NCBI GenBank assembly: GCA_003134045.1
Contig: PLAH01000126.1
Span: 337 to 42,100, forward strand
Direction: 5' to 3'
From: Gammaproteobacteria bacterium
GTDB lineage: Bacteria > Pseudomonadota > Gammaproteobacteria > Steroidobacterales > Steroidobacteraceae
DNA: 41,764 nucleotides
Of this stretch, positions 34,310 to 41,764 are shown one piece after another. A program made the position numbers and the translations under genes. Position 1 is the stretch's first letter; the number at the start of each line of letters is the position of its first letter. Below the pieces are notes generated by a model. The model was not told where the DNA came from. It worked only from the letters and a program-made list of their open reading frames with translations, and ran no database searches.

Positions 34310-35166
34310 TTCCCTCGCTGCCTCGTCCCGCCTGGCTGCGCGCGAGCACGGCGGTGTACGTCGTCGCATTCTTGACGTTCTTGTTCGCGCCGCTGGTCGT
34401 CGTCGGGGCATACGCCTTCAACGACGCGCCGTACCCCGCCCCGCCCTGGCGCGGTTTCACGCTCGACTGGTTCCTTGGCAACGCGTCGACCGGTCGCGTC
34501 GGTTTGTTCGCCGATGCGGAGCTGCTGCGCAGCATGGGCATCAGCGGCATCGTGGCCCTCTGGGTCACGGTGTTGTCGGTGCTGCTGGGCACCGTCAACG
34601 CGTTTCTTCTCGAACGCGGCCGCTTCGCGGGCAAGCAGGTCTTGTCCGTCCTGATGCTCGCCCCCCTGGTGATTCCCGGCGTGATCCTCGGCATTTCCAT
34701 ACTCGCGTTCGCCAGTCGAATCGCGGAGTTCGCGGACGACGTGTTCGGCTGGGAGCTGGATTGTCTGCGGCCCGGATTGCCGCTGGTGGTCCTGGGTCAG
34801 GTCTCGTTCATCGCGACCATTGCCACGCTCACCATCAGCGCGCGGCTGCGGCGTTTCGACCGCACGCTGGAGGAAGCGGCACTCAACCTGGGCGCGTCCA
34901 GGTCCGCGGTGTTGCGCACCATTTTGCTGCCCTACCTGCGCCCCGCGCTGCTGGGTTCTGCGGCCATTTCGTTCCTCATGTCCTTCGAGGATTTCAACAC
35001 CACGCTGATGCTGGTCGGCGCCGACTCGCCGCTCACCGTGATGATGTACGGCCGCATGCGCGAGGGCGCCACCCCCGTGCTGAACGCCGTCAGCTTGTTC
35101 CTGATGGCCGCCTCGTCCCTGCTGGCGCTCACCGTCATGCGGCGGCCCGCACAGAATCGAATTTGA
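34306..35166 (+). CDS. potC: Polyamine ABC transporter permease C
   Basis: A 286-residue inner-membrane permease. The first membrane segment is STAVYVVAFLTFLFAPLVVV, and the EAA loop LEEAALNLGASRSAVLRTIL lies near residues 188-207. SFEDFNTTLMLVG is typical of PotC/PotI. ATG 34306 overlaps the potB stop as ATGA; the open frame from 33760 is not coding. It completes the PotDABC importer, with potD, A, B and C in order and all overlapping. Confidence 0.93.
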   Translation: MIPSLPRPAWLRASTAVYVVAFLTFLFAPLVVVGAYAFNDAPYPAPPWRGFTLDWFLGNASTGRVGLFADAELLRSMGISGIVALWVTVLSVLLGTVNAFLLERGRFAGKQVLSVLMLAPLVIPGVILGISILAFASRIAEFADDVFGWELDCLRPGLPLVVLGQVSFIATIATLTISARLRRFDRTLEEAALNLGASRSAVLRTILLPYLRPALLGSAAISFLMSFEDFNTTLMLVGADSPLTVMMYGRMREGATPVLNAVSLFLMAASSLLALTVMRRPAQNRI

Positions 35167-35262
35167 GCGGCGCGGCGCCGTCCCGTCAGTCGCGCCAGCG
35201 CCAACTCATGCGCGTCAGCAGGTATAGCTTGAGATTCACCGCTTCATTGTAATGAGTGGCGG

Positions 35263-35757
35263 GTGCGTGGCAGAGAGGATCGACTCCTCGCGGGCACGTC
35301 CGTGCGCTGCGGCGGGCAGATTACCAAGATCGCGGTCTTCGAGTTCGAGCTGGAAGACGTGAGCGCGGCGGGAGCGTTATCCAAGGGCGTGGCCGCCGCC
35401 GACCTGACCCGCATGCAAGCTGTCACCGCCGAAGCGCGCCGAGTATTGGCCGCGTCAGGTCGCTACAGCCTGGTCGACACCAGCGGTGTCGATGCCGAAC
35501 CCGTCAAGGAGCGGACGCTACGAAGCGGCGACGGGTGCGACGCCGCCATCGCGCTGAAGCTGGGCGCCGAGCAGTCGCTCATCGGCGTGGTCACCCGGGT
35601 CGCCAATACGGAATACTATGCGTCCGTGCTGGTCACGGACGCCAAGACCGGCAAAGCCGTCGATCAACAGTCGGCCTTTTTCACCGGCGCCGACGACGCC
35701 TGGGCCAGCGGGGTCCGTATGCTGCTCAAGCACGGCGTGCTGGCGATCGGCAATTAG
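35263..35757 (+). CDS. DUF2380-like protein, possibly lacking its signal peptide
   Basis: A 164-residue protein whose body reads KIAVFEFELEDVSAAG, DLTRMQAVTAEARRVLAASGRYSLVD, SLIGVVTRVANTEYYASVLV and DAKTGKAV, the pattern of the DUF2380 family. As I recall, those proteins usually carry an N-terminal signal peptide, but none is visible here. The only in-frame start near the domain is GTG 35263, and the frame is closed by TGA at 35230. The N-terminus may have been lost or altered. It is 96 bp after potC on the same strand and converges with a small lipoprotein gene five bases away. Function unknown. Confidence 0.65.
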   Translation: MRGREDRLLAGTSVRCGGQITKIAVFEFELEDVSAAGALSKGVAAADLTRMQAVTAEARRVLAASGRYSLVDTSGVDAEPVKERTLRSGDGCDAAIALKLGAEQSLIGVVTRVANTEYYASVLVTDAKTGKAVDQQSAFFTGADDAWASGVRMLLKHGVLAIGN

Positions 35758-35762
35758 AACGA

Positions 35763-35978
35763 TCAATCCGTCTTGCCGCCCCAGCAGCCCATGAAGAAAC
35801 TGCCGTTGTCGTTCTCGACCGACGCACGATACTGACCGGGACAATTCGGGGGCGGGCTGCTCGCGCGCGGAAACATTTGCGTTATGGGGCGGCTGGGCAA
35901 ATAGGCGGGAGCGTGATGGCAAGCGCAGAGCAGCATGGCGAGCCCGATGCAGATTGAACGATCAGTGCCGACAACCAT
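35763..35978 (-). CDS. Small predicted lipoprotein or secreted peptide
   Basis: A 71-residue protein beginning MVVGTDRSICIGLAMLLCAC. The hydrophobic leader ends at Cys20, an imperfect lipobox (LCAC). The mature part is short, Pro-rich and contains Cys46 and Cys65, which could form a disulfide. TGAGGA lies five or six bases before the ATG at 35978. Its stop is five bases from the convergent DUF2380-like stop. I do not recognise the family. A TTGACA box lies about 155 bp upstream (36138-36133) but has no good -10. Confidence 0.5.
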   Translation of the reverse strand: MVVGTDRSICIGLAMLLCACHHAPAYLPSRPITQMFPRASSPPPNCPGQYRASVENDNGSFFMGCWGGKTD

Positions 35979-36187
35979 GGTAGTCCTCACTTCCAGCGTA
36001 CCGCATCCCAGAAACGACTCGTAACTTCACCCAGGCAAACCCGGCCGTTTGTCGCAGCGCCGCACGTCGACGGGTACCACCGCAATGTCGACTGGTTCGA
36101 ACACTGGCAAGTCGATGCTACATCACACAATCTGTCAAATTCGCTGTGCCGATGTCCAGCGTGTTTCGCACGGATTCGCAAGGCATT

Positions 36188-37513
36188 CTAGGGTTCTTCC
36201 TGTGACGGCTCCGCCTGCAGCAACTCCAGCCCCGCGGCCTGGCTGCGCTGAAAACCCTTCCAGACCGTAACGCCGTCCGTCGCCGGGCTATAGGAATCGT
36301 AAGCGCCTTGCGCCACGGCCGCTGGCCAGCCGCCGCCCGACGAATCGCTGACCGGCACATTGAGATACGCCGCGCGGTCCGCATCGCCTTTCACGTAAGC
36401 ATCCAGGAACGCCGTGATGAAATGCGCGGTGATGGCGTTGATCCGTTCCTTGCGCCACACCGGATCCTCGAACCAATCCTGATCCCACAGCCGCGAGCGC
36501 ATGGCATCGGGTGCCGGGCTCAGGCCGATGGAGTGGCCGGCGTTCTTGAACGTCAGCAGGTAGCGGTGCGCACGGTGTGCGCCGTCGAATATCGCGCGCG
36601 CACCGCTCGCGTAGTCCACGGTCCGGTCTCGGTCGCCGGCGATCAGCAGCAGCGGTATATCGATCCCGAGCAGCCCCTGCGGTCCCCACGCCGCGAGTGT
36701 GCCGCCGCCCGCCGGCGAAATCGCCACCACCGCTCGCAGGCCTTTGACCGCCACGCCGTCCTGCTGGAGCGCGCCGCGCACGTAGGGCTGCAGCAGGCCA
36801 CCCGGCACCAGTTGGGTCGGCGGCCCTGCGGGGTCCAGCGTCGCGCCCGCCGCCGTCAACGCACCATAGCCGCCCATGGAATAGCCGATCAACGCGACGC
36901 GCGCAGCATCGACGAGATGCTCCTGGGCAAGCGTTTTGCGCAACGTGTCGGTGACGTACGCGATGTCGAGCGGCCTGCGCAGCAGGGGCCCCGCGAATTT
37001 GCTCCGATCGGTGATCGGCGGATCGTCATGCCGGATGGCGGCTACCACATAGCCCTTGGAGGCGAGATTTTCGGTGAGCCAGGTCATGGCGGCGGGGTCG
37101 TTGCTGTAGCCGTGCGAAACGACGATCAGCGGAAATGACGCCGGGCGTGCGGCCGGGGCGCCGCGAACTGCGATCCCCGGTACCGAAAACGTCACCGGCG
37201 GGGCTGGCGGTTCCGAGGGGAAGCTCGCGGTGTAAACCGCCGGGGCGCCCGGCGTGGGCCGTGCCGGATACCAAAGATCCACGGTGAGTGCACGATCGCG
37301 CCGCGGCGCCGTACCCCGCGTCGCATCGTAGCCTAGTACGTCGACTGCATCCCGAGCGACCAAGTGCAGCGTTCGAACTCCCACGGCAAATTCGCCGAGC
37401 CGCGCGAGCTGCGGAGCATCCACCCCGAATCGGCTGGGGGGTTCAGCGGCAAATGCCATACTTGCCAACGCTCCGCTCAGGATCATCGCTCTTCCCATCG
37501 TTCTCGACCACAT
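36188..37513 (-). CDS. Secreted alpha/beta hydrolase (PAF-AH/dienelactone-hydrolase-like)
   Basis: A 441-residue exported hydrolase. Residues 1-22 form a signal peptide ending AFA. The fold starts with LTVDLWYPARPTPG, an oxyanion-loop region VVSHGYSNDP (131-140) and the nucleophile elbow GYSMGG with Ser212. The acid is Asp294 or Asp296 in AGDRDRT, and the histidine is His327 in KNAGHSIGL. This order fits platelet-activating-factor acetylhydrolase II-like or dienelactone hydrolases. The ester substrate is unknown. It is divergent from the GNAT gene, with an inverted repeat between them. Confidence 0.87.
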   Translation of the reverse strand: MWSRTMGRAMILSGALASMAFAAEPPSRFGVDAPQLARLGEFAVGVRTLHLVARDAVDVLGYDATRGTAPRRDRALTVDLWYPARPTPGAPAVYTASFPSEPPAPPVTFSVPGIAVRGAPAARPASFPLIVVSHGYSNDPAAMTWLTENLASKGYVVAAIRHDDPPITDRSKFAGPLLRRPLDIAYVTDTLRKTLAQEHLVDAARVALIGYSMGGYGALTAAGATLDPAGPPTQLVPGGLLQPYVRGALQQDGVAVKGLRAVVAISPAGGGTLAAWGPQGLLGIDIPLLLIAGDRDRTVDYASGARAIFDGAHRAHRYLLTFKNAGHSIGLSPAPDAMRSRLWDQDWFEDPVWRKERINAITAHFITAFLDAYVKGDADRAAYLNVPVSDSSGGGWPAAVAQGAYDSYSPATDGVTVWKGFQRSQAAGLELLQAEPSQEEP

Positions 37514-37528
37514 CAGAAAATTCCGAGA

Positions 37529-37553
37529 CTGCTGTCACAAGAGGTGACGGCAG
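37529..37553. promoter_or_regulatory. Inverted repeat between divergent hydrolase and GNAT genes
   Basis: CTGCTGTCAC (37529-37538) and GTGACGGCAG (37544-37553) form a 10-bp inverted repeat with one mismatch and a five-base loop, AAGAG. It lies 16 bp before the hydrolase ATG and about 50 bp before the GNAT start, a position expected of a shared operator. A further GCAGG/CCTGC pair follows at 37550-37567. Confidence 0.4.
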
Positions 37554-37602
37554 GCAGTGTAACCTGCCCGGATTGAAACGATGACCTTCGGGGTCGAAAC
37601 CA

Positions 37603-38127
37603 GTGGTGGACAATCAACGCTCGGACCAGCCCATTTTACGTGTGAGCTACCTGGAACAGTGCGAGCCCGCCGCGCCGCCGGCGCTTAACTGGGGCAGCGA
37701 ACGCGTGTCCGTCGAACGCCTTGCGCGCTCGGACTACCTTGCGCTCTATCGCCGGGTGGGCGGCGTGCTGGGCTGGGACCAGCGCACCTCGATGCCCGAG
37801 TCCGAACTCGAGGCACTGCTCGGCGGCGCCGCCCTGCGCGTCTATGTCCTGCGGGACCATCGCGGCGACGCACTCGGTTTCTGCGAGTTCGATCGGACGC
37901 ATTTCCCGCAAATCGAGCTGAAGAATTTCGGACTGGCGCCGGAGGCTCAGGGACGCGGCCTGGGCCCCTGGCTGCTGGCGAGCGCACTGCAGGGCGAATG
38001 GCGTTCGAACCCCGCGCGGATATGGCTGCACACCGACACCTGGGATCACCCCGCTGCCGTGCATGTCTACGAGCGCGCCGGCTTTCGCATATTCGATGTC
38101 CGCGAGGAGGCGGCCGGACCGCTCTAG
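37603..38127 (+). CDS. GNAT-family N-acetyltransferase
   Basis: A 174-residue acetyltransferase. The acetyl-CoA loop is QGRGLGPW (residues 116-123) after the beta-strand IELKNFGLAPEA. The C-terminal fold ends HPAAVHVYERAGFRIFDV, a standard GNAT ending. Initiation is at GTG 37603. The TAG stop (38125-38127) is built partly from the end of the palindromic element that follows. Substrate unknown. It is divergent from the alpha/beta hydrolase. Confidence 0.87.
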   Translation: MVDNQRSDQPILRVSYLEQCEPAAPPALNWGSERVSVERLARSDYLALYRRVGGVLGWDQRTSMPESELEALLGGAALRVYVLRDHRGDALGFCEFDRTHFPQIELKNFGLAPEAQGRGLGPWLLASALQGEWRSNPARIWLHTDTWDHPAAVHVYERAGFRIFDVREEAAGPL

Positions 38128-38287
38128 TGTCCTGTCCCGTAAGTACCTTGCTCGATCCGCCAGCGAATTGTCGTGCCGGGCAAGGCGCGCCGACGAGGCA
38201 TAGCGGGCACTATGGCGAGGAGGCGCAACGCCGCCCGGCGCGAGAAGGCGCGGCGCAGCGAGTGAGGTATTTACGGGACAGGACACT
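38126..38287. mobile_element. 162-bp near-symmetrical palindromic element (MITE-like)
   Basis: The ends are a 23-bp inverted repeat, left AGTGTCCTGTCCCGTAAG and five more bases (38126-38148), matching the right end (38265-38287) at 22 of 23 positions. The symmetry continues inward: GCCGGG (38175-38180) with CCCGGC (38234-38239), GCGCC (38187-38191) with GGCGC (38222-38226), and CATAG (38199-38203) with CTATG (38210-38214). The last of these is centred exactly on the midpoint. The element carries no gene. It lies between convergent GNAT and gph genes, contributes the AG of the GNAT TAG stop, and encodes the last residues and TAA stop of gph. It could be a miniature mobile element and may act as a two-way terminator. 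No target duplication is evident. Confidence 0.65.
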
Positions 38288-38993
38288 GGTCCCAGAGCAA
38301 CGCCGGAAGGTCCGCGAGGCTGTCGATCAGGGCGTCGCAGGCGAGCGAGCGCGCATCCTGGCCCTCGTTGTAGCCGTAGGGCACGCACACCACGGGGATG
38401 CCGGCCGCGCGCGCCGCGCTCACATCGTTGACGGAGTCCCCGACCATCAGTGCCTGCGATGGCGCAATCGCCAGCGACTCGCAGGCGAACAGCAGCGGTT
38501 GCGGATCGGGTTTGCGCCGCTCGCAGGTGTCGCCGCCGACGACCACGTCCACCCATCGCTCGAGGTCGAGCCGCGCCAGCAGGCTGTTCGCGAAACGCTG
38601 CTGCTTGTTGGTGACTACCGCAACGCGGAGGCCGGCGCCGTGCACGACTCGCAGCGCCTCGGCGACGCCGGGATAAGGGCGGGCATCGGACTCGTTCGAT
38701 TCCTCGAGCGCGCCATAGTGATGAAAGAATCGCTCGACCAGGGCGTCTTGGCCCGCGGCATCCAGCGTATGACCGCGAGAGGCTGCGGCGCGTTCGATCA
38801 GTATGGGGGAACCGCGGCCGACCATGCGCACCACGTCGCTCACCGGCAGCGGCTCCCAGCTGCGTTCGCCGAATGTGCGATTGAGCGCACGGGCGATATC
38901 CGCGGCCGTATCGAGCAATGTGCCGTCGAGATCGAACAGTACGCCGCGAAGCGTTCGGCCGCGCCAGGCGGCCGTGGATGCCGTGCGTTCCAT
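38271..38993 (-). CDS. gph: Phosphoglycolate phosphatase, HAD family
   Basis: A 240-residue HAD phosphatase. Motif I is FDLDGTLLDT (Asp21 nucleophile, Asp23), motif II is VVTNKQ, motif III is the Lys of RRKPDP and motif IV is GDSVND. The helical cap between motifs I and II is typical of Gph, which removes 2-phosphoglycolate formed during repair of 3-prime phosphoglycolate ends and other side reactions. The final residues, CPVP, and the TAA stop are supplied by the adjacent palindromic element, so the C-terminus may have been rewritten by its insertion. It lies one base downstream of xthA, consistent with a repair operon. Confidence 0.9.
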   Translation of the reverse strand: MERTASTAAWRGRTLRGVLFDLDGTLLDTAADIARALNRTFGERSWEPLPVSDVVRMVGRGSPILIERAAASRGHTLDAAGQDALVERFFHHYGALEESNESDARPYPGVAEALRVVHGAGLRVAVVTNKQQRFANSLLARLDLERWVDVVVGGDTCERRKPDPQPLLFACESLAIAPSQALMVGDSVNDVSAARAAGIPVVCVPYGYNEGQDARSLACDALIDSLADLPALLWDQCPVP

Positions 38994-38994
38994 G

Positions 38995-39789
38995 TCAGTC
39001 GAGCGTGACGCTCACCGGACAATGATCGCTGCCCATGACCTCCGGATGAATGGCCGCCGCGGTCACTCGATCGCGCAGTTTGGACGACGCCAGAACGTAA
39101 TCGATTCTCCAACCGATGTTGCGCGCCCGCGAGTTGGCGAAGTGGCTCCACCAGCTGTAGTGCCCGTTTCCCTGGGTGAACAGCCGGAACGTGTCGACGA
39201 ATCCGGCGTCCGTCATGTTCTGAAAACCCTGCCGCTCTTCATCGGTGAAGCCCTTCTTGCCGCGATTGGATTTGGGATTGGCAAGATCCAGTTCCGTGTG
39301 CGCGACATTCAAATCGCCGCAGAATATGACGGGCTTGGTCCGCTCGAGCTGTCGGCAATACGCGAGAAACGCCGGGTCCCAATGCTTGTGGCGCAGCGGC
39401 AGACGGCTGAGGTCGTCCTTGGCGTTCGGCGTATACACGGTCACCACGTGGAAATCCTCGAACTCCGCCGTGATGACTCGCCCCTCCTCGGCGCTGTCGC
39501 GCTGCAGTTCGTCGGCAAACGTGAAGCGCTTGGCGAAATCGAGCGGGAAGCCGTTGGTCACGGCGAGCGGTTCTTGCTTGGAAAAGATCGCCGTGCCGGA
39601 GTAACCTTTCTTGACCGCGGAATTCCAGTATTCCCGGTAATCCGGCAGATCGATCTCGATCTGGTCGCGCAACGCCTTGGTCTCCTGCAGGCACAGGATG
39701 TCGGGTCGATGCGCCTCCAGGAACGGCTGGAACAGGCCCTTTTTGTGGACGGCCCGGATACCGTTCACGTTCCAAGAATAAATCTTCAT
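38995..39789 (-). CDS. xthA: Exodeoxyribonuclease III
   Basis: A 264-residue AP endonuclease/exonuclease. Family motifs are IYSWNVNGIRA at 3-13, LQETK with catalytic Glu36, GDLNVAHTELD around the metal-binding Asp/Asn, and the C-terminal GSDHCPV with the catalytic histidine. It cleaves abasic sites and trims 3-prime blocked ends. The ATG at 39789 has AGGA upstream; the longer frame to 39870 overlaps the efflux gene end. Its stop is one base from the gph start, forming an operon in which both products act on damaged DNA termini and their products. Confidence 0.95.
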   Translation of the reverse strand: MKIYSWNVNGIRAVHKKGLFQPFLEAHRPDILCLQETKALRDQIEIDLPDYREYWNSAVKKGYSGTAIFSKQEPLAVTNGFPLDFAKRFTFADELQRDSAEEGRVITAEFEDFHVVTVYTPNAKDDLSRLPLRHKHWDPAFLAYCRQLERTKPVIFCGDLNVAHTELDLANPKSNRGKKGFTDEERQGFQNMTDAGFVDTFRLFTQGNGHYSWWSHFANSRARNIGWRIDYVLASSKLRDRVTAAAIHPEVMGSDHCPVSVTLD

Positions 39790-39815
39790 GTCCGCAATCC
39801 TACCTGCTCGAGACG

Positions 39816-41258
39816 TTACCTGCTCGCGATTGGAGTCGGCGGCGCATCCTTGCTCTCGCGCAAATCCCAACCGCCGCCCAGCGCCTTGTACACGGCGATC
39901 AACGACGTGGCCGCGTCCGTGCGGCTCTGCGAGAGCAGCAATTCGGCGCTCAACGCGGTGCGCTCCGCATCCAAGACCTCCAGAAAATCGATCAAGCCGC
40001 CCTCGAAGCGCCGCCGCGCCAGATCCGACGCCTTGTCGCTGGCCGCCGCCGCCACCTTCAAGGCATCGCGCCGCGACTGGGAGCGGCCGTAGCTGATGAG
40101 GGCGCCCTCGGTGTCCTGCAAGGCGTTCAACACCGAGCCTTCGTAACTCGCGAGCGCCGCATCCGTCTGCGCCCGGGCGGAGCTGATACGCGCCCGCACG
40201 CGGCCCAGATCGAAAGCAGCCCAGGTGATGCTGGGACCTCCCGAGAAGAACTTGGCATCGCTCGAACCGAAGTCGCCGAAGGTCGGCGCCTCATAGCCGA
40301 TGGACCCCGTCAGCGTCACCTTGGGGAACAAATCCCCCACCGCCATGCCCACCCGCGCGGTGGCTCCGGCAAGGCGGCGTTCGGCGGCACGGATGTCCGG
40401 CCGGCGGCGCAGCAGTTGTTCCGGCGAGCCGATATTGTTCAACGGCGGCAACTCGGGCGCCGGGCGCGCGGCGGCCAGGGTCTCGGTGAGCGCGTTCGGC
40501 TGGCGGCCCGTGAGCACGCTCAAGCGATAAATGGTGGTGGCGATCGATGCTTCGAGCGACGGGATGGATGCGACCGTGGTCTGCCACTGCGCCTCCGCCC
40601 GCGCGGTGTCGAGCTGGTTGCCGCGGCCCGCCTCCAATCGCACCTGCGTCAATTTCAGCGTATTGAATTCGCTCTCGGCGTTCCGCTCCGTGAGCGCCAG
40701 CTGGTCCTGCAGGCCCCGCAGTACGAAGTAGTCGCGCGCCAGTTCGGCAATGACGCTGACCCGCGCATCCTGCAGCGTGGCGGCGGCCGCACCCACATCG
40801 GCGCGCGCCGCCTCGACGTTGCGCCGCACACGGCCGAACAAATCGAGTTCCCACAGACCGGTAAAGCCGGCGTCCGCCGCGTCGAATTCGCGGTCATGGC
40901 GATCGATCCCCGGCAACTGCTGCGCGGTCTCGAGCTCCTTCGAATAACCCCCGGAGAACGTCACCGTCGGAAACTGATCGAATCCCGCCAAGCGCCGCGC
41001 GGCCCGCGCCGCGCGCAAATTCGCCTGCGCCGTTTCCAAATCCTTGTTGTGCGCGACCGCGTCGTTGACCAGGCTGTTGAGCAAGTCGTCCGAAAACGTC
41101 GTCCAGTAGCGTTCGACGGTCTCGTTCTCGGCCAAGCCGGGCTCGCCGGCATTCGTGAAATGCGTATCCAACGGCGTCGACGGCCGATGGTAATTCGGAC
41201 CGACGGCACACCCTGCCACGAACCCGGCCGCGGCCAAACCGATCGCCAGCTTACGCAC
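39816..41258 (-). CDS. RND efflux outer-membrane lipoprotein (OprM/NodT-like)
   Basis: A 480-residue TolC-type channel. The signal peptide ends in VAGC with Cys17 lipidated, and AVGPNYHRP follows, the standard OprM start. The two repeated structural halves are visible (ELARDYFVLRGLQDQLAL and the helical LRAARAARRLAGFDQFPTV regions), ending with ALGGGWDL. It forms the outer-membrane duct of a tripartite pump. Its start overlaps the RND permease by eight bases. Confidence 0.94.
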   Translation of the reverse strand: MRKLAIGLAAAGFVAGCAVGPNYHRPSTPLDTHFTNAGEPGLAENETVERYWTTFSDDLLNSLVNDAVAHNKDLETAQANLRAARAARRLAGFDQFPTVTFSGGYSKELETAQQLPGIDRHDREFDAADAGFTGLWELDLFGRVRRNVEAARADVGAAAATLQDARVSVIAELARDYFVLRGLQDQLALTERNAESEFNTLKLTQVRLEAGRGNQLDTARAEAQWQTTVASIPSLEASIATTIYRLSVLTGRQPNALTETLAAARPAPELPPLNNIGSPEQLLRRRPDIRAAERRLAGATARVGMAVGDLFPKVTLTGSIGYEAPTFGDFGSSDAKFFSGGPSITWAAFDLGRVRARISSARAQTDAALASYEGSVLNALQDTEGALISYGRSQSRRDALKVAAAASDKASDLARRRFEGGLIDFLEVLDAERTALSAELLLSQSRTDAATSLIAVYKALGGGWDLRESKDAPPTPIASR

Positions 41259-41764
41259 GTCGCGGCTCCTCTTTCGGGATGCTGGGCGGCGGGTTCAGAT
41301 CGGTCATCCGCCGCTTCTCGAGCAGGCTTTCGATCGTGACGAAGAAGACGGGTGTCAGGAAAAGCCCGAACAACGTCACTCCCAACATGCCGGCGAACAC
41401 CGCGATGCCGATGGCTTGACGCATCTCGCTGCCCGCGCCCGCGGCGGTCACCAGCGGCACCACGCCCATGATGAAGGCGAACGAGGTCATCAGAATCGGC
41501 CGCAACCGCAAGCGGCATGCCTCGACCGCCGCCTCGAGGGGCGCCAAACCATGTTCGACGCGCTCGCGCGCGAATTCCACGATCAGGATGGCGTTCTTCG
41601 CCGCCAGGCCGATCAGCGTGACGATGCCGATCTGGGTGTAGATGTCATACGGGTAAGCGCGCAGGAAGACGAAGCCCAGCGCGCCGAACGGCGCCTGCGG
41701 AAGCGCCAGCAGCACCGCGCATATCACCAGAGCTTTGAATATCATGGCGCCAATGTACCACACG
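41251..41764 (-). CDS. RND efflux inner-membrane permease, partial
   Basis: The C-terminal end of an AcrB/MexB-type pump, reaching the window edge (about 170 residues). The clear family stretch is DIYTQIGIVTLIGLAAKNA, then ILIVEFARERVEHG and the membrane segments with RPILMTSFAFIMGVVPLV and LGVTLFGLFLTPVFFV. It uses the proton gradient to export drugs or other compounds through the adjacent OprM-like channel. The first roughly 25 visible residues (from WYIGAMIFK to about LLALP) do not align well with the usual LAALYESWSLP segment, which could be divergence, a frameshift or truncation at or beyond the edge. The stop at 41251 overlaps the channel gene. Confidence 0.85.
   Translation of the reverse strand, partial: VWYIGAMIFKALVICAVLLALPQAPFGALGFVFLRAYPYDIYTQIGIVTLIGLAAKNAILIVEFARERVEHGLAPLEAAVEACRLRLRPILMTSFAFIMGVVPLVTAAGAGSEMRQAIGIAVFAGMLGVTLFGLFLTPVFFVTIESLLEKRRMTDLNPPPSIPKEEPRRA

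Noticed and set aside
1..41764. tRNA, rRNA, CRISPR array, phage or transposase genes
   Set aside because: No sequence with the needed structure or protein motifs was found by reading; a dedicated RNA search was not possible here.

Overview
The window is a GC-rich, gene-dense stretch of about 41.8 kb, almost certainly chromosomal DNA of a proteobacterium and most likely a gammaproteobacterium. The support for this is slyX, selO, ompW, potDABC, chaA, gph, xthA and a tripartite RND pump, together with lipoproteins and outer-membrane proteins of Gram-negative type. I cannot fix a genus. No rRNA, tRNA, CRISPR array, prophage or transposase gene was seen, and no gene-free stretch exceeds about 300 bp.

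Layout. (1) 1-5.2 kb, plus strand: a beta-oxidation operon of thiolase (cut by the window start), a FadN-type hydroxyacyl-CoA dehydrogenase/enoyl-CoA hydratase and an acyl-CoA dehydrogenase. It ends at a hairpin shared with the convergent gene. (2) 5.2-8.9 kb, minus: thioredoxin, a CPA1-type Na+/H+ antiporter and a coniferyl-aldehyde-type dehydrogenase. (3) 9.0-10.0 kb, plus: a DUF427 protein and a TetR-family regulator. (4) 10.0-16.1 kb, minus: a possible operon of selO, slyX, a PuuB-like FAD oxidoreductase, a CE2-like SGNH esterase, a membrane-anchored HDOD protein and a signal-less ModA-like protein. (5) 16.2-19.7 kb: a GT4 glycosyltransferase divergent from a glycogen-debranching-type glucosidase. 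(6) 19.7-23.6 kb, minus: a tightly packed ABC exporter, PRC-barrel lipoprotein and MFS transporter with an acidic proline-rich tail, preceded by a small cluster of direct and inverted repeats. (7) 23.7-26.5 kb: a methyltransferase and a FadR-type GntR regulator, divergent from an orphan XdhC-family gene with overlapping -10 boxes between them. (8) 26.6-28.9 kb, plus: a lipase-like lipoprotein overlapping an OmpW-family porin gene. (9) 29.1-35.8 kb, plus: a second HDOD protein, a Ca2+/H+ antiporter and a polyamine importer (PotD, A, B, C) with overlapping genes, then a DUF2380-like protein. (10) 35.8-41.8 kb: a small lipoprotein, an alpha/beta hydrolase, a GNAT acetyltransferase, a 162-bp palindromic element, gph, xthA and the outer-membrane and partial inner-membrane genes of an RND efflux pump.

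Working together. The beta-oxidation trio would convert acyl-CoA to acetyl-CoA. PotDABC imports polyamines, and the PuuB-like oxidase and aldehyde dehydrogenase could oxidise amines and aldehydes, although they are not in the same operon. The GT4/debranching pair points to alpha-glucan turnover. The items most worth a second look are the 162-bp palindromic element that supplies the end of gph and abuts the GNAT stop codon, the exporter-lipoprotein-MFS operon with its split TonB-like EP/KP linkers, and the face-to-face promoters at gntR/xdhC.
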